Shown: positions 34,606 through 44,443, counted from the stretch's first letter. The stretch: 64,000 bases of DNA from Alkalinema sp. CACIAM 70d (GCA_002148405.1 MUGG01000112.1:1-64000), one strand, 5' to 3'. The notes: generated by a model not told the origin, from the sequence alone. Numbers and translations: made by a program.

Positions 34606-35919
34606 CTAATTAATTAACCATTGACGGAGGAAAACTAAACCTGCAACCCCAACCATGAGGCTCAGTAGACCTGTGCCACCCGGTACAAACTGCGGGGCAG
34701 GAGCCGGATTCATCGATCGGTGGATCAATCGATGTTTCCAAGCCATCACTGCGGGCAAGATTCCTCCCAAAACAGAAATGCTAAAAGTTCCGGTATATTC
34801 CAACGCTGTGAGGAAAATATTAGGATTCAAAGTCGAAATCCCTAACGAGGGTAATAGCACTAACGAGTATAGAGAAAGCCGCCTTGCAGAGTCATTAGTT
34901 CTAACCTGAAAAGCATCCTGGAAGAAATCAATCAAGCCATAGACGAAGCCAATAAAGGAAGTCACGATCGCAAATTCGGAAAATATCGAAACAATAACAC
35001 CGATGGCACTACCTGCCTCACCTTCTCGCAACAGTTTTAAGGGGTCAAATCCACTCTGGATTGATTGCATATTGGCTCGGATTTCTGGTGAAATGCTACA
35101 GAGAATCACCGCATTCCAGAGCAGAAACATCAGCAGTGGAATGCCTGAACCTAACACGATCGCCCGTTTGATTTTCTGGGCGTCGCCTTCAAGTTGGGTG
35201 GTGATGACAGGAATAACATTGTGAAAAAACAATGCAACCAACATTACAGAAATTGCGGGGGGCAAGGCTGTCCAATCTTGGAATACCACTTGTTCAATCT
35301 GCACTTGCCCGATCGCCAGGATTAATAATCCCAAAAACGACAGCACCACGATCGCCACTAAGCCATTGTTCACTCGTTCAACTAACTGCGATCGTCCCCA
35401 GAAAAGAATGCCTCCAAAGATACCTGTAAAAAGAACCGTTCCGACCCACTGGCTTGACGATAAGGTTATCATCAGATTTGCGATCGCAGTGCTGGGCATA
35501 AACGGGCTCAATTTAGCGATCGCGGATAATAGGATTTCACCCCCCTGCGCCATGTAGGCCACTAACAGCGCATAGTGCAGAAATAAATAGGCTCCTCCCG
35601 CAATCCTGGCACCCACTTTTCCCAAAGTCTGTTCAATCATCGATAAAAAGCCCAGCGTCGGTACTCCAGATTGGTACATCATCTGCAAGTTGACTTCTGC
35701 AATCAACAATCCTGAAATGACAGCATATAACCAAGCCAGCAAGAGCGCGATCGTGGAAGGAATGACCCCAGCAGGCAACGTCACTGCTGGTAAAGCCAAC
35801 ACCCCCGCCCCGATCGTGGTTCCTGCAACCAAGGCCGTTGCGCCCAATACACTTCCCGGTTGATGACGCAATTGCCCTGCGGTTAACGCTAAATTTGAAA
35901 ATAAACGGGTTGGAGACAT
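34606..35919 (-). CDS. Aromatic amino acid permease (HAAAP family)
   Basis: A 437-residue transporter with eleven predicted helices. The first helix bears the family motif GATALVAGTTIGAGVLALP, which lines the substrate site in LeuT-fold amino acid carriers; FVYGLIDFFQDAF and SISPEIRANMQSIQ also fit the tryptophan/tyrosine permease group (TyrP/TnaB-like). The frame stays open to 36024, but the upstream part is made of a 15-bp repeat (NVSNCNVSNCK), so the ATG at 35919 (MSPTRLFSN) is preferred. Transport of Trp or Tyr is inferred. Confidence 0.9.
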   Translation of the reverse strand: MSPTRLFSNLALTAGQLRHQPGSVLGATALVAGTTIGAGVLALPAVTLPAGVIPSTIALLLAWLYAVISGLLIAEVNLQMMYQSGVPTLGFLSMIEQTLGKVGARIAGGAYLFLHYALLVAYMAQGGEILLSAIAKLSPFMPSTAIANLMITLSSSQWVGTVLFTGIFGGILFWGRSQLVERVNNGLVAIVVLSFLGLLILAIGQVQIEQVVFQDWTALPPAISVMLVALFFHNVIPVITTQLEGDAQKIKRAIVLGSGIPLLMFLLWNAVILCSISPEIRANMQSIQSGFDPLKLLREGEAGSAIGVIVSIFSEFAIVTSFIGFVYGLIDFFQDAFQVRTNDSARRLSLYSLVLLPSLGISTLNPNIFLTALEYTGTFSISVLGGILPAVMAWKHRLIHRSMNPAPAPQFVPGGTGLLSLMVGVAGLVFLRQWLIN

Positions 35920-35967
35920 TACAGTTGGAGACTTACAGTTGGAGACGTTGCAGTTGGAGACGTTACC
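35909..35967. repeat. Four ~15-bp tandem units at the permease start
   Basis: gttggagacattaca (35909-35923), gttggagacttaca (35924-35937), gttggagacgttgca (35938-35952) and gttggagacgttacc (35953-35967). The first unit overlaps the start codon of the permease (35917-35919), so copy number changes would move its promoter and ribosome site. Confidence 0.9.
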
Positions 35968-36036
35968 ATTAACCAAACAGTACAGGATAATCGCTAGCAG
36001 ATTATAGATTATCCTGCGGTTCAATCAATTCTGTGG

Positions 36037-36068
36037 TTTGATTTTATCGAGATTTGATTTTATCGAGA
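36037..36068. repeat. Perfect 16-bp tandem duplication
   Basis: tttgattttatcgaga at 36037-36052 and 36053-36068, upstream of the divergent permease and pRiA4b-like genes. Confidence 0.95.
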
Positions 36069-36256
36069 TTCGTCCGCGATCGAGCAGATTGCCACACAAC
36101 CCAGCATCCAACTACGAGCGCTTCCGAAACGTAACTTCCCAAACGTAGCCCTAAAACGTGATTCTCCAACGCGAGTGTCCTGCAGACGAGTTACCCCTTC
36201 CATAGAATTCTGGTTTCCTAAGATTGAACCTCTTGTTCTCTAACTGATTTATCGGC

Positions 36257-37702
36257 ATGATTAAAAGAGAGGCTCAAGACATAGATGAAGAATTCGGGGA
36301 TGATTCAAATCTGGATGGAGAGGGTAACGAGATGGAAAGATTTTATCTAGATGATTGGTTTAACGGGGACGGGGACGATGATGAGGATGATAAAAATGAA
36401 TTAGCTTTTGAGCAACAAATTCGTCAACACAACTTTGAGAGAACCATCAGTCAATTTGCACCCTTTTCAGAAACTGCGATCGCCCAACTCAAAGCCCAAA
36501 CTATTGACGAAAACCAGCCTGGTTCGATCATTCAAGACTTCCAAACTCTCATTGACGAGATCGGGCAAGAAATTTCTGTCAGTGCTACTCAGAAACAACT
36601 TCCCCTCACATTTTTGGCAGAGCTCAACGATCGTTTAACAAGTCCATTGCGATTGGATTTAGCTCGACCTCAGCAAAAATCCTATCCCAACATTCAAGGA
36701 CTTTACCTGTTGCTGAGGGCCACCGGACTTACTCATGTGATTAAACAAGGCAATAAATTTGCCTTACAGATCAATTCCAAAGTGCTGGAATCCTGGCAAA
36801 CGTTAAATTTCACGGAAAAGTACTGCACACTGCTAGAAGCTTGGCTTGTCCGTAGCCATGAAGCCATGCTCGATCCCAAGGCACGATCGCCCCTGAATGA
36901 AGGAGCTAAGGTCTTTCAGCACTGGCCTCACCTCAGTCAGATCAATGCCATAACACCGAAAAGAACTGCGAAAGAACAAGAATCCTTAGCAGAATCCATT
37001 CTGTTGAAATACCACTTAGGGCTGCACAATGTGTACCTAATGCAAATGTTTGGCTTCGTGACCCTCATTTCCGGAGCACCTGCTAAAGGAAAAGGTTGGA
37101 ACTTGCAGCAGGTTGAACAACAACCCTGGGGCCATGGTATTGTGCAACTTTATAGCCAAGCCATGCTAGAGCAAGATTTTATCTGGCAGTTTGAGCGGGA
37201 TCCCTACACGCCCATCGGTGAGCTTCAGCCCACCTTTCAACCCTATCTGCCCCAATGGCAAAAGACCTTGTGGGTGGATAAACTTGAACAGACTGAGGGC
37301 GTTTATGTATTTCAAGTATCCCTTAATAAAGCGTGGCGCAAATTAGCGATCGACAGTCGCCTTCCCTTAAATCAACTAGGCTTGGCGATTCTGGATGCCT
37401 TCGACTTTGATGATCCGATGCATCTAGACATGTTTGAATACGTGACTCCCTACGGCACTACTCAACAGATCCATCATCCCCAGGCCGAGGGGCGTCCCAA
37501 AACCACCAAGGTGACGATTAACGAACTGCCCTTACGGGTAGGTCAATCAATGAAATATATTTTTGATTTTGGTGACTGGTGGGAGTTTCAGCTTTTGCTG
37601 GAAGAGATCGAGCCTCCGATCTAGAAACCGGGCTATATCGAAATTCGAGAACGCAAGGGGAAAGCCCCACAGCAGTACCCGGACTACGATGAAACTTGGT
37701 GA
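36257..37702 (+). pseudogene. pRiA4b ORF-3-like protein, interrupted by in-frame TAG
   Basis: The open part (36257-37624, 455 residues) starts with a very acidic segment (GDGDDDEDDKNE), has a long helical middle and ends with a plasmid pRiA4b ORF-3-type domain (about 300-455: VYVFQVSLNKAWRKLAIDSR, LNQLGLAILDAFDFDDPMHL, YIFDFGDWWEFQLLLEEIE). The TAG at 37622-37624 cuts it right after EEIEPPI. The same frame then continues for 25 codons to TGA 37700-37702 with GKAPQQYPDYDETW, the typical tail of this family. A single change (for example CAG to TAG) explains it. The shortened protein may still work. The family is often found near transposons and plasmid genes, which hints at mobility. Confidence 0.8.
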
Positions 37703-37765
37703 GCCATTGTCCAGGGGGATGCCACAGGGCTTGATGGAAAGTTAATTGACGAGTGATCTTGCAAA

Positions 37766-38803
37766 TTATTGAATTGCTTTCATCAAGAATTCAGCAATTT
37801 GAATCAATTCCCCTTTATTAAACTGATCCAGCAAGGCACGGGCTGCTCCCTTTGGATCGGCAGGAATTGAGATTTGGCGCTGGCGCACCCCAGCCGCTGC
37901 TGCGCCAGCACCATTGGATGCACCATTACCAGAGACACCATTGCTGCTGACGTTTGGAGCCACCGTGGCTGGAGCCGGAGCTAGCGTGGTTGCAGGGGCT
38001 GGTGCAGCTTTTACCGCAGGAGCAGCAGCTTGTCCTGCCCCAACAAATTTTTGTAAGGCGTGGCTGGGCAAAATTTCGCTAGCTCGCCCAGTTAGCAATA
38101 GGTCGCTGGCTTGCTTCAGTTCCTTGATGATAAGAGGAGCTAAGTGAGCAAAACTAGCATTGGGATTGGCGATCGCCCGTTGTGCCGTCTGCACTGTTAA
38201 CACCCAAGGCTGCGAAGTCTTATCTAACTGCGCTAACTTCACACAGAGGGTCATTAACTGTTGCCGCCCCTTGGGGGTATCTCCTTGTTTAAAGAGTTGC
38301 AGCATCAGTTTAAGAATATTATTCACCTGAGCCACAGCATTGGCTGGCAAGGTGCTAGCCGGGGCAGAAGCTGCTTCCGATTGGATCAACCCATTGAGAT
38401 GCTTACCCAGCGCTGCAAAGGCAGGCGCGGAATCCCGCAATGCCCGATCAGCATCTTCGGGACGTAAACCAAAGGGACTTTGCAACGCTTCTATCAATGC
38501 TTTTAATGCATCAAACCCTTTGAGAAAATGGTCTTCGAGTTTACGATCAATTTTGACCGGATTTTCTTTGAGGATTTTGAAATAATCTTCTAGGTGGTGA
38601 GAAATTTTTTGAATACTGTCAAAACCCAGCATGGCCGCGCCACCTTTTACTGAGTGCGCCGCCCGAAACAGCTGGTTCATTTCTTCAGCATCAGCCATTG
38701 TCGCTTGAAGGTTGAGCAACCCCTGTTCGATCGTGTCGAGGTGCTCTTTGGCTTCTTCGATAAAATATCCTAAAATTTGCTGCTGTTTGGTTGATTGCAC
38801 CAC
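37766..38803 (-). CDS. Hpt-domain phosphotransfer protein
   Basis: A 345-residue protein with an N-terminal histidine phosphotransfer domain (about 5-110): the phospho-His50 lies in FRAAHSVKGGAAMLG, flanked by FIEEAKEHLDTIEQGL and HHLEDYFKILK. There is no kinase domain. The rest is helical (160-250), then an Ala/Pro linker (about 255-305) and a short conserved-looking C-terminus (RALLDQFNKGELIQIAEFLM). It resembles the P1 part of CheA/PilL-like proteins and would relay phosphate from a separate kinase to a regulator. ATG 38803. Confidence 0.88.
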   Translation of the reverse strand: MVQSTKQQQILGYFIEEAKEHLDTIEQGLLNLQATMADAEEMNQLFRAAHSVKGGAAMLGFDSIQKISHHLEDYFKILKENPVKIDRKLEDHFLKGFDALKALIEALQSPFGLRPEDADRALRDSAPAFAALGKHLNGLIQSEAASAPASTLPANAVAQVNNILKLMLQLFKQGDTPKGRQQLMTLCVKLAQLDKTSQPWVLTVQTAQRAIANPNASFAHLAPLIIKELKQASDLLLTGRASEILPSHALQKFVGAGQAAAPAVKAAPAPATTLAPAPATVAPNVSSNGVSGNGASNGAGAAAAGVRQRQISIPADPKGAARALLDQFNKGELIQIAEFLMKAIQ

Positions 38804-39393
38804 AGCTTGGCTCCCAAGTTTATCAGTAGACGGTGACGACGTTAGAACCCCAAGGTATCCCAGAAATTTAGAAACCGCTGTGACTTCAAACCGTCAGATA
38901 ACAATTGGAAGCCCAGCACGAGATAACTTTGGGAGGATGAACCTTCCTAAAATGATTATTCCCAGGGCCTTGAGGAACTCACGATATGCGCAGGATTTTC
39001 AGCCAGTTGACTGAAACAAATCCGCAGCATCCTATCACACGGGGAGAGCTAAGTGATCGGGCTGTCCCAATCACCTGTTTCGAGCATTGCGCCAGACTCA
39101 AAATATTTTATCAAAGGAATATTTGTCGCCTCAATTCAAATCGTGGGGTGCTTCCATCAGGCTGCAATGATTGAAGGCATCAAAAGTTACCTAATAAGCA
39201 ACCAATTTCAACGGAGACGATCGCCCAAGTTACCAGACTCTCGATGACTGCTGGTCGATCGTAGCCCATCGCACCAGTCCAATCCCTGCAAATCTAGGCC
39301 GCACTAGAGAAGCTTTTCTATCAAAATCTCATCGATCGTGCTGCTCTACAAAACGCCGATCGATGAGTCTTGAAATCAGCTGAACCCCGTCAG
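38804..39393. other. Region between the paralogue operon and the Hpt gene
   Basis: About 590 bp without a convincing gene on either strand. The Hpt promoter is expected near 38830-38950. No repeat or terminator stood out. Confidence 0.45.
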
Positions 39394-41274
39394 CTACCAA
39401 TGAAAATTCGGGTCTGGGTTGGGCGACTTGGGCAACTTCTCGCAAATGAAGGCAATCAGTTGCATATCTACCACGGCTTCCACGATCGGGGGAGTAGGCG
39501 TTGGAGGCGTTGGGGTGGGTGGCGGGGTATCTGTCGGCGGTACAAAAATGGGAGGTCGAGGCCAAATCGGTCGTTTGATGAACTCCCCTGGGCGTCTAGC
39601 CAAATCTTCATTGGCCATATCGCCTAATTGTTTGAGCAACTCGCCTTTGTTTACCTGTGCCGTCAGATCCGATCGCACTTGCACGGATTCCACCTGTTTA
39701 AACAGGCGTGCATCCATCGCCTGAAACTTTTGCGTACTGGCTGCTGGAGCCTCCATCCGCACGGCACGAATTCCACCCAAATCCATCCGCTTCAGCACAC
39801 CAGGATTCACTGCGACATCCGCCCGATCGAGTTTCGGTTGTACAACTGGCTGGGCTGCGGGTGGTGCGGCTTGCTCCGCCTTGGGTTGAATAGTTGTACT
39901 GGTTGCACTGTCTGTCAGGACGGTGGAAATGCCCTTCTTCGCCGCCACGACATCAATTTCCGCCGAACTAATTTTGAGGTCCCGTTTGACGGCAACAACC
40001 TGCTGCACCAGTTGTGGATCGGCAGATTTGAGCGAGATTGCACCCGCTTCTAGGCTGCGAATCGCTTTAGGGTTAACGGTTTTGGGAACGGGTTTCAGCG
40101 GCAACGGGCCTAGTAGACGTAATTTTCCCGATTGCAAATCGCTGATGACCTGGGCATTTTTTTCAGAATCTGGTTTCAGCTCGATCGTCAGATTGCGGGC
40201 AAAAATCATGGACGTGGTATAGGCTGCAAGCTGTCCCTGGGGCGGATTTTGGCCATCGGAGAGCACCGGACGCCCATCCGTCCATTTCCAAAATGGGCTG
40301 GTAAACAGGCTAGGATCTAACCACGATCGTAGAATCGGGATGCGGGTCAGTTCCACCGAAAGTTTTGTAATTTCCAGATCAACGGCTTGGGCGGTGCTGC
40401 TGGCCTGATTCGCCACACTACGAATGCCCTCTGGAGCTTTGCTACTCAAGGCGGCAATTTCGTTAGCATCCAGCGTTAGTTTTGTCCAAGTATTTTGCCG
40501 ATCGGGTCGGAAAAAGTCTTCGGGATAGAAGGCCGTTAGATAGAAATCTTGATTTTCTAAATCCGTTTTGGAGGACTGTTGAAATTTTTGTTGCCATTCA
40601 TCCCAAGCGACTTGGGGCCGACGCCGCATCAACCGCGAGACATCCCGCAGCGCCTCTTCAATGTCTAATTTAAAGCCTTTAATCGTCCACTCATTCAACG
40701 CCCGATCAACCTTGGCTTTATAAAGCGGTTCTTCCACCGTTTGCCAAGTTTGCTTAACTGCTGGATCGGTGGAATGATCCGCCGTTAACTTATGTTCTAG
40801 ATATTCCGTTTGGGCCGTAATGTGGGCCTGTTGATAGGTGGAATAGGTATCAAATTTCGGAGAATCCAGTAACGCCCGAGCTTGTTGATACTCCGCTGCT
40901 TCCGCTGGAGTCCACACTTCATCCACCACCGTCGCCTGGGTCAGGACTTGATTGTAAACACTCCAGAGCGATCGTTGATCCGATGTCCAGACTGGATTGA
41001 CCGACGGAATGAGATTCACTAAGCGGGCAAAATTTGCCGCTAACTCCTGCTGCTCCTGGGAAGTGAGTTTAGCAGCTTCTTCCGGAATTGCAAAACTTAA
41101 ATCACGATTCGAGAGTGGAATTGCAGGAAACTGAAATGATAGAAAACTATTATTACTCGTTGAACTGCCAGCGGCATTGGCTTTGCCATAGAGCAACTCT
41201 AGTTTGGTTAATAGCGCAGCCACAACGTTACTGGTAACTGAACTGGTGGCAGAAGCCATTGCTGAATTGACCAT
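39394..41274 (-). CDS. Large unrecognised protein, paralogue A of a tandem pair
   Basis: A 626-residue soluble protein without signal peptide. It aligns along its length with its upstream neighbour: FLSFQFPAIPLSNRDLSF (N-terminal), a helical middle (residues ~70-270), then the shared core ILRSWLDP...SDGQNPPQGQ...IFARNLTIE (about 312-362) and a shared C-terminal strand MQLIAFICEKLPKSPNPDP. Compared with its neighbour it lacks both Gly/Ser-rich stretches and instead has an insert of about 200 residues (around 375-600), ending in a Pro/Thr-rich linker. ATG 41274 is preceded by GAGG; the frame reaches 41310. Function unknown. Confidence 0.8.
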   Translation of the reverse strand: MVNSAMASATSSVTSNVVAALLTKLELLYGKANAAGSSTSNNSFLSFQFPAIPLSNRDLSFAIPEEAAKLTSQEQQELAANFARLVNLIPSVNPVWTSDQRSLWSVYNQVLTQATVVDEVWTPAEAAEYQQARALLDSPKFDTYSTYQQAHITAQTEYLEHKLTADHSTDPAVKQTWQTVEEPLYKAKVDRALNEWTIKGFKLDIEEALRDVSRLMRRRPQVAWDEWQQKFQQSSKTDLENQDFYLTAFYPEDFFRPDRQNTWTKLTLDANEIAALSSKAPEGIRSVANQASSTAQAVDLEITKLSVELTRIPILRSWLDPSLFTSPFWKWTDGRPVLSDGQNPPQGQLAAYTTSMIFARNLTIELKPDSEKNAQVISDLQSGKLRLLGPLPLKPVPKTVNPKAIRSLEAGAISLKSADPQLVQQVVAVKRDLKISSAEIDVVAAKKGISTVLTDSATSTTIQPKAEQAAPPAAQPVVQPKLDRADVAVNPGVLKRMDLGGIRAVRMEAPAASTQKFQAMDARLFKQVESVQVRSDLTAQVNKGELLKQLGDMANEDLARRPGEFIKRPIWPRPPIFVPPTDTPPPTPTPPTPTPPIVEAVVDMQLIAFICEKLPKSPNPDPNFHW

Positions 41275-41370
41275 AAAAACCTCTACAGTCCCTTTGTATG
41301 GGGCAAACACGATCGATGAATGAAAGACACACAGGAAAATACAAATTCAATTCTCAGAATCTTTAAAAGA

Positions 41371-41403
41371 GAAAACCCCAGTCATGGACAAGATCACTGG
41401 GGT
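41371..41403 (-). terminator. Intrinsic terminator between the paralogues
   Basis: On the minus strand, accccagt (41403-41396) pairs with actggggt (41382-41375), 13-nt loop, followed by TTTTCTCTTTT (41374-41364). It lies 62 bp after the stop of paralogue B and 97 bp before the start of paralogue A, so read-through or a separate promoter is needed for A. Confidence 0.8.
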
Positions 41404-41464
41404 GCATCACTAGGGAAAAAGCGGACAGTTAGCGATCGAGACCACAAAATATTCGCTAAAGACC

Positions 41465-42925
41465 TTAGTTAAACTCTGCATCCTTCAATTCTGGTAGAGG
41501 ATTGGGAGCTTGAGGAATGAGATGGTTTACAAAACCGATAATTTGCATTCCTGGAACTTTGAGCGTGGCACCTTTGGCATCACTGTTGTAATCGTGACCT
41601 TTGCTACCGTGGGAGTAGCCGCCGCTAAGCCGAAACGGGCCCCAACCTACGCTGGCACTACCGCCCACTTGCTTGCTAAATTCGCGATAGGCTGAGACAA
41701 ATTCCGCAGATTCGATCGAAATATTGCGGGCGAACAGAATGGTTGTGGGATAGCCAACCAGGTTGCCGTTGGGAGGAGATTGACCATCGGAGGGCATATC
41801 GGCATAGGTCCAGCCTTCTCCTTTGCGCAGCGTCCAACCACGATTCATAAAGAACTCGGGATAGAACCAAGGCCGCGAAATCACCACCTGGGCCAGTTCA
41901 AAACTGAGTTTAAAGCTAGACACCCCAAAATTGCTGGAATATTTTTGCGAGGAACCACTGGCTCCACCACCCACACTGAACAGACCAAAGTTAACCCCTG
42001 CGCCTGCATTCCAAGACGATGTGGACGATCGGGAGGAACTGTTGACTGCCGAATGGTTGACAGAATAATTTGTCCAACCGTTGCTAGCTGCGAAGTTACC
42101 GGGAATCAGCGTTGTGTATTTAAAGGTTTGCCCTGCACCCAAGCCATTTTGATCCGCATCTTCATAGAATTCCTGTAACCGTTGCTTCCACAGCAGCAGA
42201 TCCCGTTGTGTAACTTGGTTGATGTAAGCATTCATCTGATCAACTTCGTTACGATAGCCACTAGAAACCCAGGCATCCATGGCTGCTTTGACTCTGAGGC
42301 GATAGAGTTGAGCGTTATTCGTCCAATCAGCAACGGCCTGTTTGCCTTCTGGCCCCATAGCGCTTTGGGCGGCAATCCGTTTTGCATTGTATTCCGTGGC
42401 CGCAGCAATGTACTCGACCATCTTGGTATCGTAGGCTTTTTTGACGGGGCCATCTTCCGTCACTTCCTTTTCTTCGTCAGTGATGATATCTTTCACCACT
42501 TTCTTAGTCCGCAGCAAATTACGGAATTTTTCTAGCTTGGCTTTTTCTTTATCACTTAACTCATAGGAAACAACTTTTGCGAAGCGTAGGATTTCACCAT
42601 AAAGATGGCTAAGACGGGCTTCTGAGGTACTAAAAATGGTTTGTTGCTGGTCGTTATTATAGGTTCGGCGCGGATCGGGAATAAAGTCAATTAAATTGGC
42701 TAGATTAAAGGCCTGTTGCACCAGCAATTTATCTTCTTCCGCATCCTTGCCGCCACCCAAACCCTTCGCACAGAAGAGAAAATCCTCTGGCATAAAAGGA
42801 ATACCGGGTTCACACCAAGAAATAAACGTATCTTTAGACGGTGGAACGGTTTGATCGCCACCGGTTGTAATTTGGTGCAGTTGGCTGAGAAAAACTTTGC
42901 CGAGATCATTCAATGTGTATGCCAT
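41465..42925 (-). CDS. Large unrecognised protein, paralogue B of a tandem pair
   Basis: A 486-residue protein without signal peptide. N-terminus FISWCEPGIPFMPEDFLF matches FLSFQFPAIPLSNRDLSF of paralogue A. A charged helical region (about 70-260) follows. The shared core is ISRPWFYPEFF, MPSDGQSPPNGN, YPTTILFARNISIE (about 345-405). It is flanked by two Gly/Ser/aromatic stretches (about 282-330 and 415-450), which alternate small/polar and hydrophobic residues like amphipathic beta hairpins. The C-terminus MQIIGFVNHLIPQAPNPLP matches A. Start ATG 42925 follows AAGGAG with good spacing, so it was preferred over the frame reaching 43042. Pore formation or lipid contact is a guess only. Confidence 0.82.
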   Translation of the reverse strand: MAYTLNDLGKVFLSQLHQITTGGDQTVPPSKDTFISWCEPGIPFMPEDFLFCAKGLGGGKDAEEDKLLVQQAFNLANLIDFIPDPRRTYNNDQQQTIFSTSEARLSHLYGEILRFAKVVSYELSDKEKAKLEKFRNLLRTKKVVKDIITDEEKEVTEDGPVKKAYDTKMVEYIAAATEYNAKRIAAQSAMGPEGKQAVADWTNNAQLYRLRVKAAMDAWVSSGYRNEVDQMNAYINQVTQRDLLLWKQRLQEFYEDADQNGLGAGQTFKYTTLIPGNFAASNGWTNYSVNHSAVNSSSRSSTSSWNAGAGVNFGLFSVGGGASGSSQKYSSNFGVSSFKLSFELAQVVISRPWFYPEFFMNRGWTLRKGEGWTYADMPSDGQSPPNGNLVGYPTTILFARNISIESAEFVSAYREFSKQVGGSASVGWGPFRLSGGYSHGSKGHDYNSDAKGATLKVPGMQIIGFVNHLIPQAPNPLPELKDAEFN

Positions 42926-43161
42926 GAGGAACTCCTTAGCAGAGAACTGATGTGTAGTGGTGTAGCGATACATCAATTCTGTCTGTGGAAAAGGCAAACT
43001 GACGGTACCCTGGAGGGTAATCTTTCGATCGAACAATCCCACCTACTGACTAGAGCAGTAAATAGCAAACATCGTCATGTAGCCATGGGTAGCCATGATC
43101 GAAGTTGGTATTCTGTGAGAGTATCTTTTACAATGCGATTATTGAGTGTTGGGTTGAGCTT

Positions 43162-43794
43162 ATGACGGCAACGTTGCTTGCGCCACCGACTGAGTTGATT
43201 CATCTGTCAGGCATTAGTTGGCAGACCTACGAAACGCTGCTGGAAGAACTGAGCAATCGTCGCCTCCGCCTCACCTATAACCGTGGCAATCTAGAAATCA
43301 TGGCTCCTTCTCCAGAACATGAATTAAGTAAAGAAGTTCTCGGTCGCTTTGTGGAAACCTTGGCTGAGGAATTAGAGGTACAAATTTATCCGCTTGGCTC
43401 CACCACGTTTAAGCGACCTGAACTAAGCGGTGCAGAACCAGACAAATGCTTCTATATCCGCAATATCAACGCAGTCCGAGGTAAACGGCGGCTCGATCTG
43501 ACGCAAGATCCTGCCCCTGATCTGATGATTGAAATTGATGTTACGAGTGGTTCTAATAGTCGCCTCCAGGTCTATGCCGATTTGGGTGTAGCAGAAATCT
43601 GGATTTATAATGGATTAGTTTTGGTAGTTAAACAATTGCAAGATAACGCCTACATCACTTCCCCAACTAGTCAGTTTTTTCCCAACGTACCGATCGCAGA
43701 GATTGCCCAGTTCCTGCAACAAGCTGAGACAATGGATTATCTAGAGTTAGTGAAAGCCTTTCGGAGTTGGGTAAGACATCAGATTGGGAAATGA
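43162..43794 (+). CDS. Uma2-family putative restriction endonuclease-like protein (DUF820)
   Basis: A 210-residue PD-(D/E)xK-fold protein. The Uma2 pattern is clear: ISWQTYETLLEEL, LEIMAPSPEHEL (catalytic His/Glu region), RLDLTQDPAPDLMIEIDVTS (Asp...E-x-D) and LGVAEIWIYNG. Cyanobacteria carry many Uma2 copies; the role is unproven and nuclease activity is presumed from the fold. ATG 43162 was chosen; the frame extends to 43105. It is divergent from paralogue B. Confidence 0.9.
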   Translation: MTATLLAPPTELIHLSGISWQTYETLLEELSNRRLRLTYNRGNLEIMAPSPEHELSKEVLGRFVETLAEELEVQIYPLGSTTFKRPELSGAEPDKCFYIRNINAVRGKRRLDLTQDPAPDLMIEIDVTSGSNSRLQVYADLGVAEIWIYNGLVLVVKQLQDNAYITSPTSQFFPNVPIAEIAQFLQQAETMDYLELVKAFRSWVRHQIGK

Positions 43795-43933
43795 GAGGAG
43801 CAATCCCGCTTAACCCAAGATTAAGCAGGAGAAGGGACGATCGCGGTGTTTTCTGAATAAGATGCAGCCTTTCGAGTATGCGATCGTAAAAACTGCATCG
43901 ATTAATACTCCAGCAAGTTTATTAAAAATCAAG

Positions 43934-44443
43934 TCAGAGTGTACCCAGTTGTGACCAAGTAGTCCAGATAAAAATTACCAAAGGAACAACAGTTAAAACA
44001 CCTTGGATAACGTTACCCACAACAGAACCGACAACAATTCCCACCCCTGCCTTCAAAGACTGCTTCCAATCCTTACAGTAAATAAATTCTCCAATTACTG
44101 CACCAATTAGCGGCCAAATCAACAAGCCTAAAATCCCCACAACAGGCAACGGAATAACACCGATCAAGCCGACAATCATGCCCACTACAGCTCCAATTTG
44201 GCCCCACTTGCTGGCTCCAGCCTGTTTAGCTCCAAGATAGCCCGCGAGCAGATCGACGCCAAAGCAAAAGACCAGAATGACGATCGCCGCCACCAAGGCC
44301 CACAAAACCTGCTGAAAACTTGTGACAATGCCCCAAATAATAATGGCCGCAAGGACGATCGAGGGCCCCGGTATCCCCGGAATTAAAGCACCGACAACCC
44401 CCACAGCCATGACTGCAACTAAAACCCAATACAAAATCAGCAT
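43934..44443 (-). CDS. DUF456 membrane protein
   Basis: A 169-residue very hydrophobic protein with Gly/Pro-rich hinges: VGVVGALIPGIPGPSIVLAA, FGVDLLAGYLGAKQAGASKW, GLIGVIPLPVVGILG and GAVIGEFIYCKDWKQSLKAG. This is the DUF456 family pattern, of unknown function. The frame reaches TTG 44488; the ATG at 44443 (MLILYWVLV) begins with the first helix. Lies downstream of the GT-C-like gene, same direction. Confidence 0.85.
   Translation of the reverse strand: MLILYWVLVAVMAVGVVGALIPGIPGPSIVLAAIIIWGIVTSFQQVLWALVAAIVILVFCFGVDLLAGYLGAKQAGASKWGQIGAVVGMIVGLIGVIPLPVVGILGLLIWPLIGAVIGEFIYCKDWKQSLKAGVGIVVGSVVGNVIQGVLTVVPLVIFIWTTWSQLGTL

Noticed and set aside
36257..37702. Transposase or insertion sequence
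   Set aside because: The pRiA4b ORF-3 family accompanies mobile elements, but no transposase, terminal inverted repeats or target duplication were seen nearby.
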